A DNA stretch of 64,000 bases from Pedobacter sp. PF22-3 (GTDB lineage Bacteria; Bacteroidota; Bacteroidia; Sphingobacteriales; Sphingobacteriaceae). The notes under the pieces were generated by a model that worked only from the letters and a program-made list of their open reading frames with translations, did no database searches and was not told where the DNA came from. The position numbers and the translations under genes are program-made. This document shows, one piece after another, positions 51,933 through 60,281 of the stretch (position 1 is the stretch's first letter; each line of letters starts with the position of its first letter). The DNA is taken from contig NZ_JAPIVP010000009.1 in NCBI RefSeq assembly GCF_026239555.1, positions 62,001 through 126,000 of the forward strand, given 5' to 3'.

Positions 51933-53786
51933 ATGAAAAATATCACCAAGCTGCTCTTGGCAGTACTATTATTCAGCACCACTTCCTGTAAAAAATACCT
52001 GGATGTGGTTCCCGCCGAATACTCGAGCGAAAATGATGTTTATAATAACATCAACCTTACTGAACAGGCACTTGCCCGTTTATATAACGCGCTGCCGAAT
52101 GAGCTAGCCTCACCCCTAACGGCCGCAACAGATGAAACCTACCACCATTGGTTCGATAATGGCGAAGCGATAGATGCCTACAAATATAACCTTGGCGCAT
52201 GGAGCACCAACGACAATCCATACGGTAACTGGTCTGGCAAATACCAGGATATCCGCAGGGCCAATATCTTTATCAAACGCATAGATGCGGTTCCGGTACC
52301 ACTCGATCGGGAAAGCTATTATGCCATCTGGAAACCACGTTACAAAGCCGAGGCCCGCTTTCTTCGTGCCCAGTTTTATTTTGAACTTTTTAAACGCTAT
52401 GGAGCGGTTCCGTTAATCACCAGCTCAAATGATGTAGACCCTGGCAACCTGGAAGATACGCAGGTTGCCCGTAATTCGGTAGATGAGGTGGTAAATTTCA
52501 TCACTTCAGAGTGCGACGAGATTTCAACCGTACTGCCACTCACCCAGGAAGCCGCACAAACCGGCCGCGTTACCAAAGGCGCAGCACTGGCCTTAAAATC
52601 CCGGACTTTATTGTATGCCGCCAGTCCATTGTTTAACGGCAATCCGCTCTACGCCAACATACAAAATAAAGATGGCAAAGTTCTGTTTAGCCGTAGTTAT
52701 GACAAAGAAAAATGGAAAAAGGCCGCAGATGCGGCAAAGGCCGTTATCGATTTAGGCATTTACAAACTGTATGCGCCTTTTCCGGATAATCCGGTACAAA
52801 ATTATGCAGCACAGTTTTATACCCGAGATTATACCGAAACCATCTTTCAGCGCATCCTCGGCAACTCCACTGATATTGATGGTAACTATCTGCCCAATGG
52901 CTCCCCTTTTAAGGGAAATGGAAAACTAACGCCGTTACAGCAGTTTGTTGATGCTTATGAGATGAAAAATGGTTATCCGATTAATCAAACCGGTTCTGGC
53001 TACAGCACTACCGGGGTGTGGAGCGGGCAGCTGTGGGACGGACTGAAATTTCAGACGGTAAGTAATATATCCAACATGTTCAAAGATCGCGACCCCCGGT
53101 TTTATGCCAGTATCTTTTTCCAGTACGATGTATGGCGTTTCGATGCCACCAAGCGCCCGGTAAGGCTGGCCTGGTACGGTGCCGGCAACGGCATTACAGA
53201 TGGTTGGGCAACGGGCAAATCGGGTACCAACCCCTGGGGCTATAATGTCCGCAAGTTTTTATCGCCCGGTTATGATAGAAACGCCAATTCGGGCACAGGG
53301 ACCCGCAACTTTCCAATTTTCCGATTGGCAGAGATGTACCTCAATTATGCAGAAGCCATGAATGAATACCTTGATGCACCAGATCAATCTGTTTATCAAT
53401 ACCTCAACCTGGTACGCGGCCGGGTGGCCATGCCCAACCTGCCCATTCTGCCTGCAGATAATACCAAAGGCGGTATGCGCAACCGGATCCAAAATGAGCG
53501 CCGGGTTGAACTGGCTTTTGAAAGCCAACGGTTCTGGGATGTAAGGCGCTGGTTAATCGCCAAAACAGTAGATAATGCACCAGCGCTGGGCCTCAATGCA
53601 CGCCCTTCAGCAGCCGAACTGAGCAGTACCGGTCTGGATGTATCCAGCGAGGCGGCGGGGGTAGCCGTATTTTACAAAACCGTTACCTTGCAAAACCGCG
53701 TCTTTGCCGATAAACACTATCTCATGCCCATACCACAATCTGAAATTGATAAAGATCCAAACCTGGTTCAAAATTATGGCTGGTAA
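51933..53786 (+). CDS. SusD/RagB-family glycan-binding outer-membrane lipoprotein
   Basis: This is a 617-residue surface lipoprotein with signal MKNITKLLLAVLLFSTTSC (lipid Cys19) followed by KKYLDVVP. The TPR-like helical scaffold is visible in RYKAEARFLRAQFYFELFKRYG and RVTKGAALALKSRTLLYAASPL. The C-terminal FRLAEMYLNYAEAMNEY, NERRVELAFESQRFWDVRRW and HYLMPIPQSEID are typical of the main SusD family. I start at ATG 51933; a start six codons upstream is possible but overlaps susC. It follows its SusC partner directly and precedes a strong terminator. Confidence 0.95.
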   Translation: MKNITKLLLAVLLFSTTSCKKYLDVVPAEYSSENDVYNNINLTEQALARLYNALPNELASPLTAATDETYHHWFDNGEAIDAYKYNLGAWSTNDNPYGNWSGKYQDIRRANIFIKRIDAVPVPLDRESYYAIWKPRYKAEARFLRAQFYFELFKRYGAVPLITSSNDVDPGNLEDTQVARNSVDEVVNFITSECDEISTVLPLTQEAAQTGRVTKGAALALKSRTLLYAASPLFNGNPLYANIQNKDGKVLFSRSYDKEKWKKAADAAKAVIDLGIYKLYAPFPDNPVQNYAAQFYTRDYTETIFQRILGNSTDIDGNYLPNGSPFKGNGKLTPLQQFVDAYEMKNGYPINQTGSGYSTTGVWSGQLWDGLKFQTVSNISNMFKDRDPRFYASIFFQYDVWRFDATKRPVRLAWYGAGNGITDGWATGKSGTNPWGYNVRKFLSPGYDRNANSGTGTRNFPIFRLAEMYLNYAEAMNEYLDAPDQSVYQYLNLVRGRVAMPNLPILPADNTKGGMRNRIQNERRVELAFESQRFWDVRRWLIAKTVDNAPALGLNARPSAAELSSTGLDVSSEAAGVAVFYKTVTLQNRVFADKHYLMPIPQSEIDKDPNLVQNYGW

Positions 53787-53828
53787 ACTGACAAAAACCC
53801 CTAAGGGATAGCCGTTCCAGCAGCTCTC

Positions 53829-53868
53829 CCATGCATGCAGATGGTTCTTCATCTGCATGCATGGTTTT
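53829..53868 (+). terminator. Perfect 15-bp terminator hairpin of the PUL operon
   Basis: CCATGCATGCAGATG (53829-53843) pairs exactly with CATCTGCATGCATGG (53850-53864) across GTTCTT, followed by TTTT. It lies 42 bases beyond the SusD stop. Confidence 0.85.
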
Positions 53869-54199
53869 ATGGTTTCGGATATCCATCATGTCAGATACAT
53901 TACCCTCCAATAACTTTAGGCAATGTGCATGTAACCTTCCTGAATTTCGACGCCTGCCAGAAGAAAAATATCCTCCGCTACGCAGTATTCTTCGGGTTTT
54001 GAAAAGCGCGTTACGTTTACTGTCTTATATTTCTAAAAACATCCGGAATTCTTTTGTAATTTGCGCTGATCCCGTTCATTATTCATGGTGATAGCTGCCC
54101 AAAATCATGGCAGAATTTACATTATTCAGGTGTTTTTCTGGCGAACTGGTTTTGCAGTAAAGCTGTTTTGAGTTGCATCATTGTTAATTTCAATTATTG
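53869..54199. other. Intergenic region upstream of the Crp/Fnr gene (no gene seen)
   Basis: The region is less GC-rich than the PUL and holds TTTTGTAATTTG near 54053, a poor -7 match. An 86-codon frame spanning the PUL terminator is judged spurious. Confidence 0.35.
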
Positions 54200-54778
54200 A
54201 TGTTCGATATTTTAATAAAACATATTCGTCAGAAGGTTGATTTGGGCCAACAGGATCTGATCTTGCTGAAAACTTTTTTTACCCCCAAAAAGCTGAACCG
54301 GAAAGCGTTTTTATTGCGTGAAGGGGAAATCTGCAATCATCTCGCTTTTGTAAGCAGTGGAATCCTAAAATCATTTACCAGTGATGAAAAAGCGCAGGAA
54401 CGAATTAATCTTTTTGCATTTGAAGGCTGGTGGATTTCTGATTTTAACAGCTTTATCAACCGGGAAAAAGCCCTGCTGAATATCAGCGCCATTGAAAATG
54501 CTGAATTGCTGCTGATCAGTTTTGATGATTATGAAGCATTAACACTTCAAATTCCATTAATGGACCGCTATTTCAGAATCCTGTATCAAAACAGCCTGGT
54601 TACCAAAGATCGCCGGCTCATGATTTCAAATAAGTCTACTGCAATGGAAAAGTACCTGTCACTCGTACACCATAATCCTGATATGGTGAAAAGAATTCCA
54701 CATACCCTTATTGCCTCCTATTTAGGATTAAGTCCGGAAACGGTGAGCAGGATCAGAAAAAAGCTGTTATTTCAATAA
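54200..54778 (+). CDS. Crp/Fnr family transcriptional regulator
   Basis: This is a 192-residue cytoplasmic regulator. An N-terminal cyclic-nucleotide-binding-type beta-roll (about 15-110) contains REGEICNHLAFVSSGILKSF. A dimerisation helix follows, then a compact C-terminal HTH with LIASYLGLSPETVSRIRKKL (about 170-189). It ends right after the HTH, as in the short Bacteroidota members of this family. No Fe-S cysteine cluster of the FNR kind is visible. A TTGA-N6-TCAA dyad lies just downstream, at the promoter of the next gene, a likely target. Confidence 0.9.
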   Translation: MFDILIKHIRQKVDLGQQDLILLKTFFTPKKLNRKAFLLREGEICNHLAFVSSGILKSFTSDEKAQERINLFAFEGWWISDFNSFINREKALLNISAIENAELLLISFDDYEALTLQIPLMDRYFRILYQNSLVTKDRRLMISNKSTAMEKYLSLVHHNPDMVKRIPHTLIASYLGLSPETVSRIRKKLLFQ

Positions 54779-54797
54779 TCCCTTAATTTATGTTATC

Positions 54798-54848
54798 AAA
54801 TACTTGATCTCGGTCAAGTATTTTACCATCGGTTCGTGCTTACTTTTG
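54798..54848 (+). promoter_or_regulatory. Crp/Fnr-like dyad and -7 box of the PRISE gene promoter
   Basis: AAATACTTGA (54798-54807) and TCAAGTATTT (54814-54823) form a perfect inverted repeat with inner TTGA-N6-TCAA. The TACTTTTG -7 box is at 54841-54848. The dyad centre is about 43 bases upstream of the presumed start of transcription, the usual place for class II Crp-type activation. The hairpin plus TTTT could instead be a terminator for the regulator gene. Confidence 0.6.
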
Positions 54849-54879
54849 TGCTGTTCTTACAAGTTAAAAAAAGGCATTT

Positions 54880-55950
54880 ATGATGAAAAATAGTGCATTG
54901 GTTGTGGGTTCAACCGGAATTACAGGAAGCAATCTGGTTGAAGAATTAATTGCACAAAACTGGACTACTTTTGGTTTGGCAAGAAACCATAACAGGCCAG
55001 TTGAAGGGCTAAAACCTATCAAAGCAGACCTGCTTGATGAAGAAAGTTTAGCTGTTGCGTTAAAGGATGTTTCTCCTACGCACGTTTTTTTTACCACCTG
55101 GATGCGGAAAGCTAATGAACAAGAAAACATCATCGTTAACATTACCATGGTAAGCAATCTGCTCAATGCATTATCTCCTAAAAAGTCAGTCCGCCATGTA
55201 GCATTGGTTACCGGTTTAAAACACTATTTAGGCCCTTTTGAAGCCTATGCGAAGGAAGGAATATTACCTGAAACCCCAGTAAGGGAAGAACATCCCAGGT
55301 TAGCCTACCCCAATTTCTATTATGCTCAGGAAGATGCCGTGTATGAAGCGGCAAACAGAGATCACTTTACCTGGAGCATTCACCGGCCGCATACCGTTAT
55401 CGGCTACGCCATCGGCAACCTGATGAACATGGGAATTACCTTAGCGGTTTATGCAAGCATCTGCAAAGAAACAGGTGCAAAGTTCACATGGCCTGGTTCA
55501 GCAGCCCAGTGGAATGGGTTATCAGATGTTACTGATGCTAAAATACTGGCCAAACAGCTCATTTGGGCTTCTACTACAGAAAATGCTAAAAATCAGGCTT
55601 TCAACATCACCAATGGCGATGTCTTCAGGTGGAAATGGTTATGGAACAAAATTGCAGACTACTTCGGAATTGAAGCCGACGGTTACAATGGCTCCATCAG
55701 GCCGCTTGAAAAAGAAATGGAAAATAAACAGGAAATCTGGAACCAGATCACACATCAACATGGACTGAAAGAATCCAGCCTTGATCGGTTAAGTTCTGCC
55801 TGGCATACGGATCTCGATCTGGGCAGGCCGCTGGAAGTGATGACCGATATGTCTAAAAGCAGGAAATACGGCTTTAATGCTTTCGAAAGCACAGCAGATT
55901 CTTTTTTCAGCTTATTCCAGAAATTGAAACAGGAAAAGATCATTCCTTAA
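54880..55950 (+). CDS. SDR-family oxidoreductase of the PRISE type (progesterone 5-beta-reductase/iridoid synthase-like)
   Basis: This is a 356-residue NADPH-dependent enone reductase-like protein. The Rossmann loop GSTGITGSN is at 10-18. The body includes VALVTGLKHYLGPFEAYAK, with the Lys of the active-site LKHY, and NFYYAQED near 145-151 with the catalytic Tyr. FTWSIHRPHTVIGYAIGNLMNMG is the typical PRISE segment. Members reduce activated C=C bonds; physiological bacterial substrates are unknown. The upstream regulator and promoter dyad suggest inducible expression. Confidence 0.88.
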   Translation: MMKNSALVVGSTGITGSNLVEELIAQNWTTFGLARNHNRPVEGLKPIKADLLDEESLAVALKDVSPTHVFFTTWMRKANEQENIIVNITMVSNLLNALSPKKSVRHVALVTGLKHYLGPFEAYAKEGILPETPVREEHPRLAYPNFYYAQEDAVYEAANRDHFTWSIHRPHTVIGYAIGNLMNMGITLAVYASICKETGAKFTWPGSAAQWNGLSDVTDAKILAKQLIWASTTENAKNQAFNITNGDVFRWKWLWNKIADYFGIEADGYNGSIRPLEKEMENKQEIWNQITHQHGLKESSLDRLSSAWHTDLDLGRPLEVMTDMSKSRKYGFNAFESTADSFFSLFQKLKQEKIIP

Positions 55951-56268
55951 ATTACAGCATAACATCATCATAAAGCCATACCAATTTGTAGAGATTTATA
56001 TTTTTACGGATAAAACCCAGTACATGATCATTAAGCGACTAATATCTACATTAAATAACTGAAAAGATGGCCAGAATGGATTAAAACCAGTGGTTAATAA
56101 GCAGAACCATAAGCAAGGAAGGCCATAAAGTTCGTTTGGGTTTCGAATACACCGCCCAAACTTATTCATCCTTAATTAAAACCGTACAATTCTCTGGTTT
56201 TATATAAATTGATTGCTATATCTGTATATCTTTACCATTCATTACCCTTACCTAATCCATCATTCTAA
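55951..56268. other. Intergenic region between PRISE and serine hydrolase genes (318 bases)
   Basis: The region is AT-rich. TATCTTTA just upstream of 56245 resembles a -7 box with one mismatch (TAnnTTTG). I see no gene, RNA or repeat in it. Confidence 0.35.
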
Positions 56269-57738
56269 ATGAAGCATTTTTTGAAGTTTTTTTTAGCAGT
56301 TTCCCTCACACTTTCATGTACCTTTTCCGCTTTCGCTCAAACAGACAGCATCGATGTATTTATTCAGCATCAGATGCAAAAACGCAGGATTCCAGGACTC
56401 AATCTGGCCATTGTGAGACATGGTAAAATCATCAAAACAGGCTATTATGGAATTGCCAATATCCAGGATTCTATTGCGGTAAACCCAAAAACAGTATTTA
56501 CCATTAACTCCATCACAAAGGCTTTTGTAGGCGTTGCCATTCTGCAACTTGTGGAAGAAGGAAAATTAAAGCTTGATCTACCGATTTCAAATTACCTGAC
56601 AGATATTCCCGAAACCTGGAAAACCGTGAAAGTACAGCAACTGTTATCTCATACTTCAGGAATTCCTGATCTTGTGGATGAAGAGGAAGCGGTGATGATT
56701 GCTGATAATTTTGACCTGTCGTTGAAAAAGGTTTTAACAATGCCCAATGATTTTGCTACAGGTTCAGCATTCCGTTATAATCAAACGAATTACTATCTGC
56801 TCGGTCTTATCATCAATAAACTCAGCGGAATTACCTTCCAGCAGTATATTACCAAAAACCAGCTGGAAAAGGTAGGCATGCCGCTCACCATTCAATCAGG
56901 ATTCGGCGCAACAAAGGAGCTCGTACCAAATGCAGCCAGCCAATACCAATTCGCTAAAGGCAAGCTTAATAATATGTTCTTTTCTTTTCCTGCGCCATTA
57001 CAAACAGCGGCTGGCATGAGCGCTACAGCCAGTGAATTGGCCAAGTGGGTTATTGCGCTGCAAAACATGGTTTTGTTAAAGCAAAAATCAAGTTTAGAAG
57101 CACTTTGGAAACCAGATATCCTCAACAATGGAAAAACGTCCGGTTTTAGCGGACTTCTTAATGGTTATGCTGCAGGGTGGCCTATTATTGTTAGAAATGA
57201 ACACCCCGCAGTGGCTCCTGTAGGTGGTGGAAGGTCTGCTGTATTTGTTTACCCAAAGGATGATCTTTCCATTATCATATTAACCAATTTATCAGGCGGC
57301 ACGCCAGATGGATTTATAGATGAACTGGCAGGATTGTTTATACCAGATATGAAGGCTGCTAATGGCTTCGGCATGTCTCCTTCTGCTAAGTCTTTGAAAC
57401 TGACTTTGGATAAGAATGGCTACAAAAATGTGGATGAGACCATTAAAAAGCTGAAAGCTAAAAATAAGAATTTTATCCTTACAGAGACTGAAGTGAATGA
57501 TTGGGGATATAAATTGGTAGCACAGAAAAGACTGAAAGATGCCTTAGAATTGTTTAAGCTAAATGTGTCTTTATATCCATCCAGTTCAAATGCTTACGAC
57601 AGTTTGGGCGAAACCTATGCGGAGTTGGAAATGTATGATTTAGCCCTTACAAACTATGAAAAGGCATTTAAGCTAAATCCAAAGAACAAAAGTGCCGAAG
57701 TAATTATTGCTAAGCTAAAAGAGTTGTTAAAAAAATAG
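56269..57738 (+). CDS. Serine hydrolase (class C beta-lactamase fold) with C-terminal TPR
   Basis: This is a 489-residue exported enzyme. The signal peptide MKHFLKFFLAVSLTLSCTFSAFAQ leads to the hydrolase domain. The nucleophile Ser81 and Lys84 lie in SITK (81-84). FRYNQTNYYLLG (168-179) holds the Tyr170 of the usual YxN motif, with Gln where Asn is common. VGGGRSAVFVYP near 323-334 stands for the KTG box. A TPR-like helix-turn-helix (NAYDSLGETYAELEMYDLALTNYEKAFKLNPKN, split at 443-475) ends the protein. It could be a peptidase or esterase rather than a beta-lactamase. Confidence 0.88.
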   Translation: MKHFLKFFLAVSLTLSCTFSAFAQTDSIDVFIQHQMQKRRIPGLNLAIVRHGKIIKTGYYGIANIQDSIAVNPKTVFTINSITKAFVGVAILQLVEEGKLKLDLPISNYLTDIPETWKTVKVQQLLSHTSGIPDLVDEEEAVMIADNFDLSLKKVLTMPNDFATGSAFRYNQTNYYLLGLIINKLSGITFQQYITKNQLEKVGMPLTIQSGFGATKELVPNAASQYQFAKGKLNNMFFSFPAPLQTAAGMSATASELAKWVIALQNMVLLKQKSSLEALWKPDILNNGKTSGFSGLLNGYAAGWPIIVRNEHPAVAPVGGGRSAVFVYPKDDLSIIILTNLSGGTPDGFIDELAGLFIPDMKAANGFGMSPSAKSLKLTLDKNGYKNVDETIKKLKAKNKNFILTETEVNDWGYKLVAQKRLKDALELFKLNVSLYPSSSNAYDSLGETYAELEMYDLALTNYEKAFKLNPKNKSAEVIIAKLKELLKK

Positions 57739-57853
57739 TTTTAACAAAGGTTTTACCAGCAAAATCAAATGGATCAATATGATTCCAACATTTTTTAAGA
57801 AATTTATGGGTATGGAAAAAACCGCCTAATCAATTTTTACGTACTGTTTAATA

Positions 57854-57949
57854 TGTAGGGGGTGAGAGTCCTACATCTAGCGAAAGCTTGAGAGCGTTAA
57901 TTTAGATTTGAGGGGCTGTAATCATGGATTTGATTAACCCATTTTTTTT
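57854..57949 (+). ncRNA. Duplicated structured small RNA candidate, copy 2
   Basis: Copy 2 of the element at 45245-45337. TGTAGG (57854-57859) pairs with CCTACA (57870-57875) around the same GGGTGAGAGT loop. AGC-GAAA-GCT follows, then the unchanged GAGAGCGTTAATTTAGATT. The terminator stem has a changed sequence (GGGGCTGTAATC / GATTAACCC), yet still pairs, then T-tract. AAAACCG, 11 bases and TTTACGTA precede it, as in copy 1. It stands 115 bases after the serine hydrolase stop. Confidence 0.7.
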
Positions 57950-58231
57950 ATAGTTTAAAAGTAGCTTGTATACGCAAGCTATAGCTTCTACTTCACACAA
58001 CTTAGAGAGTTGCATTCTTATCAATTTAAGAAATATATCGCAAAAAGATATCAACCTGAGCTTAGTATATGAGTATTTGCTTGCAATTTATCAAGTATGA
58101 GAAGTATCAACTACAGATATCGGATCTCGCGCATGCGGGAATCTTAAAGCCATCGCAATAAGATTATTCATAAGTGCTTGCTTTTATATAGTGTTATTCA
58201 TCAGCAATTTGTGGCTGGCTTTGGTGCTGGC

Positions 58232-58269
58232 TAAAAAAAAAATAACAGTCAGCATAAACGGACTGTTAT
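58232..58269 (-). terminator. Terminator for the amidohydrolase gene
   Basis: ATAACAGTC (58242-58250) pairs with GACTGTTAT (58261-58269). On the minus strand the hairpin is followed by a T-tract (A-run at 58233-58241 on the plus strand). It lies about 100 bases downstream of the gene's stop. The stretch 57950-58231 shows no gene. Confidence 0.7.
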
Positions 58270-58370
58270 CCAAAATCAGCGGTTAAAACCATCGTTAAGT
58301 TCTGGCGCTTATAACCCTGCAAACTTAAGATCAATCTGCAAGAGGAATATAAAACATGTGCAGTTTACAC

Positions 58371-60245
58371 CTAGCTGCCGGGATAAACCTTTATCCCGCC
58401 CACCCAGGTTTCCAGCACTTTGATATTCCGCATATTCATGCTGCAATCTTTACGGGTCATAATAATCGGATCCTGTTCCAGAATTACGAAATCGGCAAAT
58501 TTTCCTTCCTCAAGGCTTCCGGCCCAGCCATCGGCGTAACACTGCCAGGCTGCATCATAGGTAACAGCCTTTAGTGCCTGCTCATTGGTAAGCTGTTCTT
58601 CGGTGTTCAGCACATTTAATGGCCACGTATTTTCGCTCGCCTCCATTACACGGGTAATAGCTTGTTCCATCATCCTTAACGGACCAAGTGGGGTAACCGT
58701 GTGGTCGCTATGAAGGGAAATGCGCAGCTTTTTAGCCGCCGATGCACAGCGGTCAAGAGAAAATACCTTAGGGTCGTTGTGTTCTGGTAAATGCTGCCCT
58801 TCGAATATAACTTTTTCAAATACATCTCCCCAATACCCTACATGGCCAATTAAAAAACTGGGCGAAATATTTAATGTTTCCATTTCATCTATGCCATTTT
58901 GCTCCAGAAGTGAACAGTGCTCAATCCGGTTGCGCAGTTTAGGCCCCTTATATTTCGCTAATGCGCTACTAAAGGCTGCAATGGTATCTGTTACGGCCAA
59001 ATTTCCATTTGCATGGATCATAATAGGCCAGCCTTTTTCCAATATTACCTCGTCAACTACCTTTTGATATGCTTCGGTATTTTTAAAGTTAAATATACCA
59101 CAGGAATGATCCTTTTCGAGTATTATTGAGTACGGTTCAGACTGGTATCCGGTTAGTCCTTGATTAGACCCATCCGATACAATTTTCACATGGCCCAGGT
59201 ACAGGTCCAAATAACTGCCGGGCTGGCGGTAAGGTGGTAAAGCTTGCGCATCCTTAAATGTTTCGCAGTACAGCGCTCCGCCCAAACGTACAGATAACGG
59301 TCTGGCCTCCAGGTATTTTTCAAGATAGGGAACATACATATGGTTAATTAATGCATCGTACATCGAGGTTACCCCTCTCGAGTTAGCCTGCCGGAAAAAG
59401 GCATCCATATTTTCTACAATATCAAGTGACTTTGTCGCAATTGCATCCTTAAAGGTATTTACAGCTGGCATCATCATGGGTTCCTCTTCCAGTAAGCCAT
59501 GTGTATGGGCAATATAATCATCAGCGCTGGTATAGCCGTGCATGGCTGGCTTCCCTTTCTGGCTATTGTAAATTTCCCGAAGGGCGGCAGAATTGGCGTA
59601 GATGGTATGGCCTGATGCACTCATAATGATGATCGGTTTATCCATGCTTACGCTATCGAGATATGCATTATCAATCTGCGTAAAGTTTTTTCCGCTTTGC
59701 GGCTGAATAAGTGCAGGGTCGAGTCCGGTAGCCAGTAACACACTGTCTGAAGATGTAGAAAGGGCTGAAGACAAGGTTGCTGATATCCACTCCTTTGTAT
59801 AAACTTTTCTCAAATCCTGTCCTTCAAAAGGGCTTACGTCTATCCATGAAGCCATCATGCCCGAAAATACGGTATGAACATGGGGTTCAAACATTCCAGG
59901 GATCAGGGTATGGGTATCATCCAGCAAAATGCTTTGATAAGCATTGTTATATCTGGCATCCATTTCCGCTTTTACATGAGCATACGAACCGCTTGCAATG
60001 ATATAACCCTCGGCAATACCGATCGATTCAACTCTGCCTGCATCCCCGTTTACCATAGGCCTGATTGTTCCGCCCGAATAGAGAATTGCTTTGGGAGAGG
60101 CTGCAAGAGGCTTACTTTTTGGTAAATGGGCAGTCAGCTTCTCAATATGTTCCTTACTGAAAAGCTCATGCTTTAAAATTTCAACTATCGGGTTTTTGCA
60201 GCCGCATGTGCAACCGTGTGTATGGTGATCATCTGTTTTTCTCAT
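58371..60245 (-). CDS. Amidohydrolase family 3 (YtcJ-like) metallo-dependent hydrolase
   Basis: This is a 624-residue cytoplasmic enzyme of the metal-dependent amidohydrolase superfamily. The metal ligands start with His122-x-His124 in EPHVHTVFSG. IMIHANGNLAVTDT supplies a later His, and SLHSDHTVTPLGPLRMMEQAITRV is typical of YtcJ-like members. The C-terminal FADFVILEQDP is the usual end of the small beta-domain. An unusual N-terminus carries a His/Cys cluster (HHTHGCTCGC, 7-16) that could bind metal. The substrate is unknown. The lipase gene upstream is 36 bases away on the same strand. Confidence 0.88.
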   Translation of the reverse strand: MRKTDDHHTHGCTCGCKNPIVEILKHELFSKEHIEKLTAHLPKSKPLAASPKAILYSGGTIRPMVNGDAGRVESIGIAEGYIIASGSYAHVKAEMDARYNNAYQSILLDDTHTLIPGMFEPHVHTVFSGMMASWIDVSPFEGQDLRKVYTKEWISATLSSALSTSSDSVLLATGLDPALIQPQSGKNFTQIDNAYLDSVSMDKPIIIMSASGHTIYANSAALREIYNSQKGKPAMHGYTSADDYIAHTHGLLEEEPMMMPAVNTFKDAIATKSLDIVENMDAFFRQANSRGVTSMYDALINHMYVPYLEKYLEARPLSVRLGGALYCETFKDAQALPPYRQPGSYLDLYLGHVKIVSDGSNQGLTGYQSEPYSIILEKDHSCGIFNFKNTEAYQKVVDEVILEKGWPIMIHANGNLAVTDTIAAFSSALAKYKGPKLRNRIEHCSLLEQNGIDEMETLNISPSFLIGHVGYWGDVFEKVIFEGQHLPEHNDPKVFSLDRCASAAKKLRISLHSDHTVTPLGPLRMMEQAITRVMEASENTWPLNVLNTEEQLTNEQALKAVTYDAAWQCYADGWAGSLEEGKFADFVILEQDPIIMTRKDCSMNMRNIKVLETWVGGIKVYPGS

Positions 60246-60281
60246 GATTAAGGAGATATAATTTCTGATTTTTAATCTTTA

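Noticed and set aside
53831-54091. 86-codon frame beginning in the PUL terminator
   Set aside because: It starts inside the perfect hairpin and the translation (low-complexity start, no family) is not protein-like.
58085-58280. Open frame between RNA copy 2 and the amidohydrolase gene
   Set aside because: It has no ATG after its upstream stop and runs through the minus-strand terminator hairpin.
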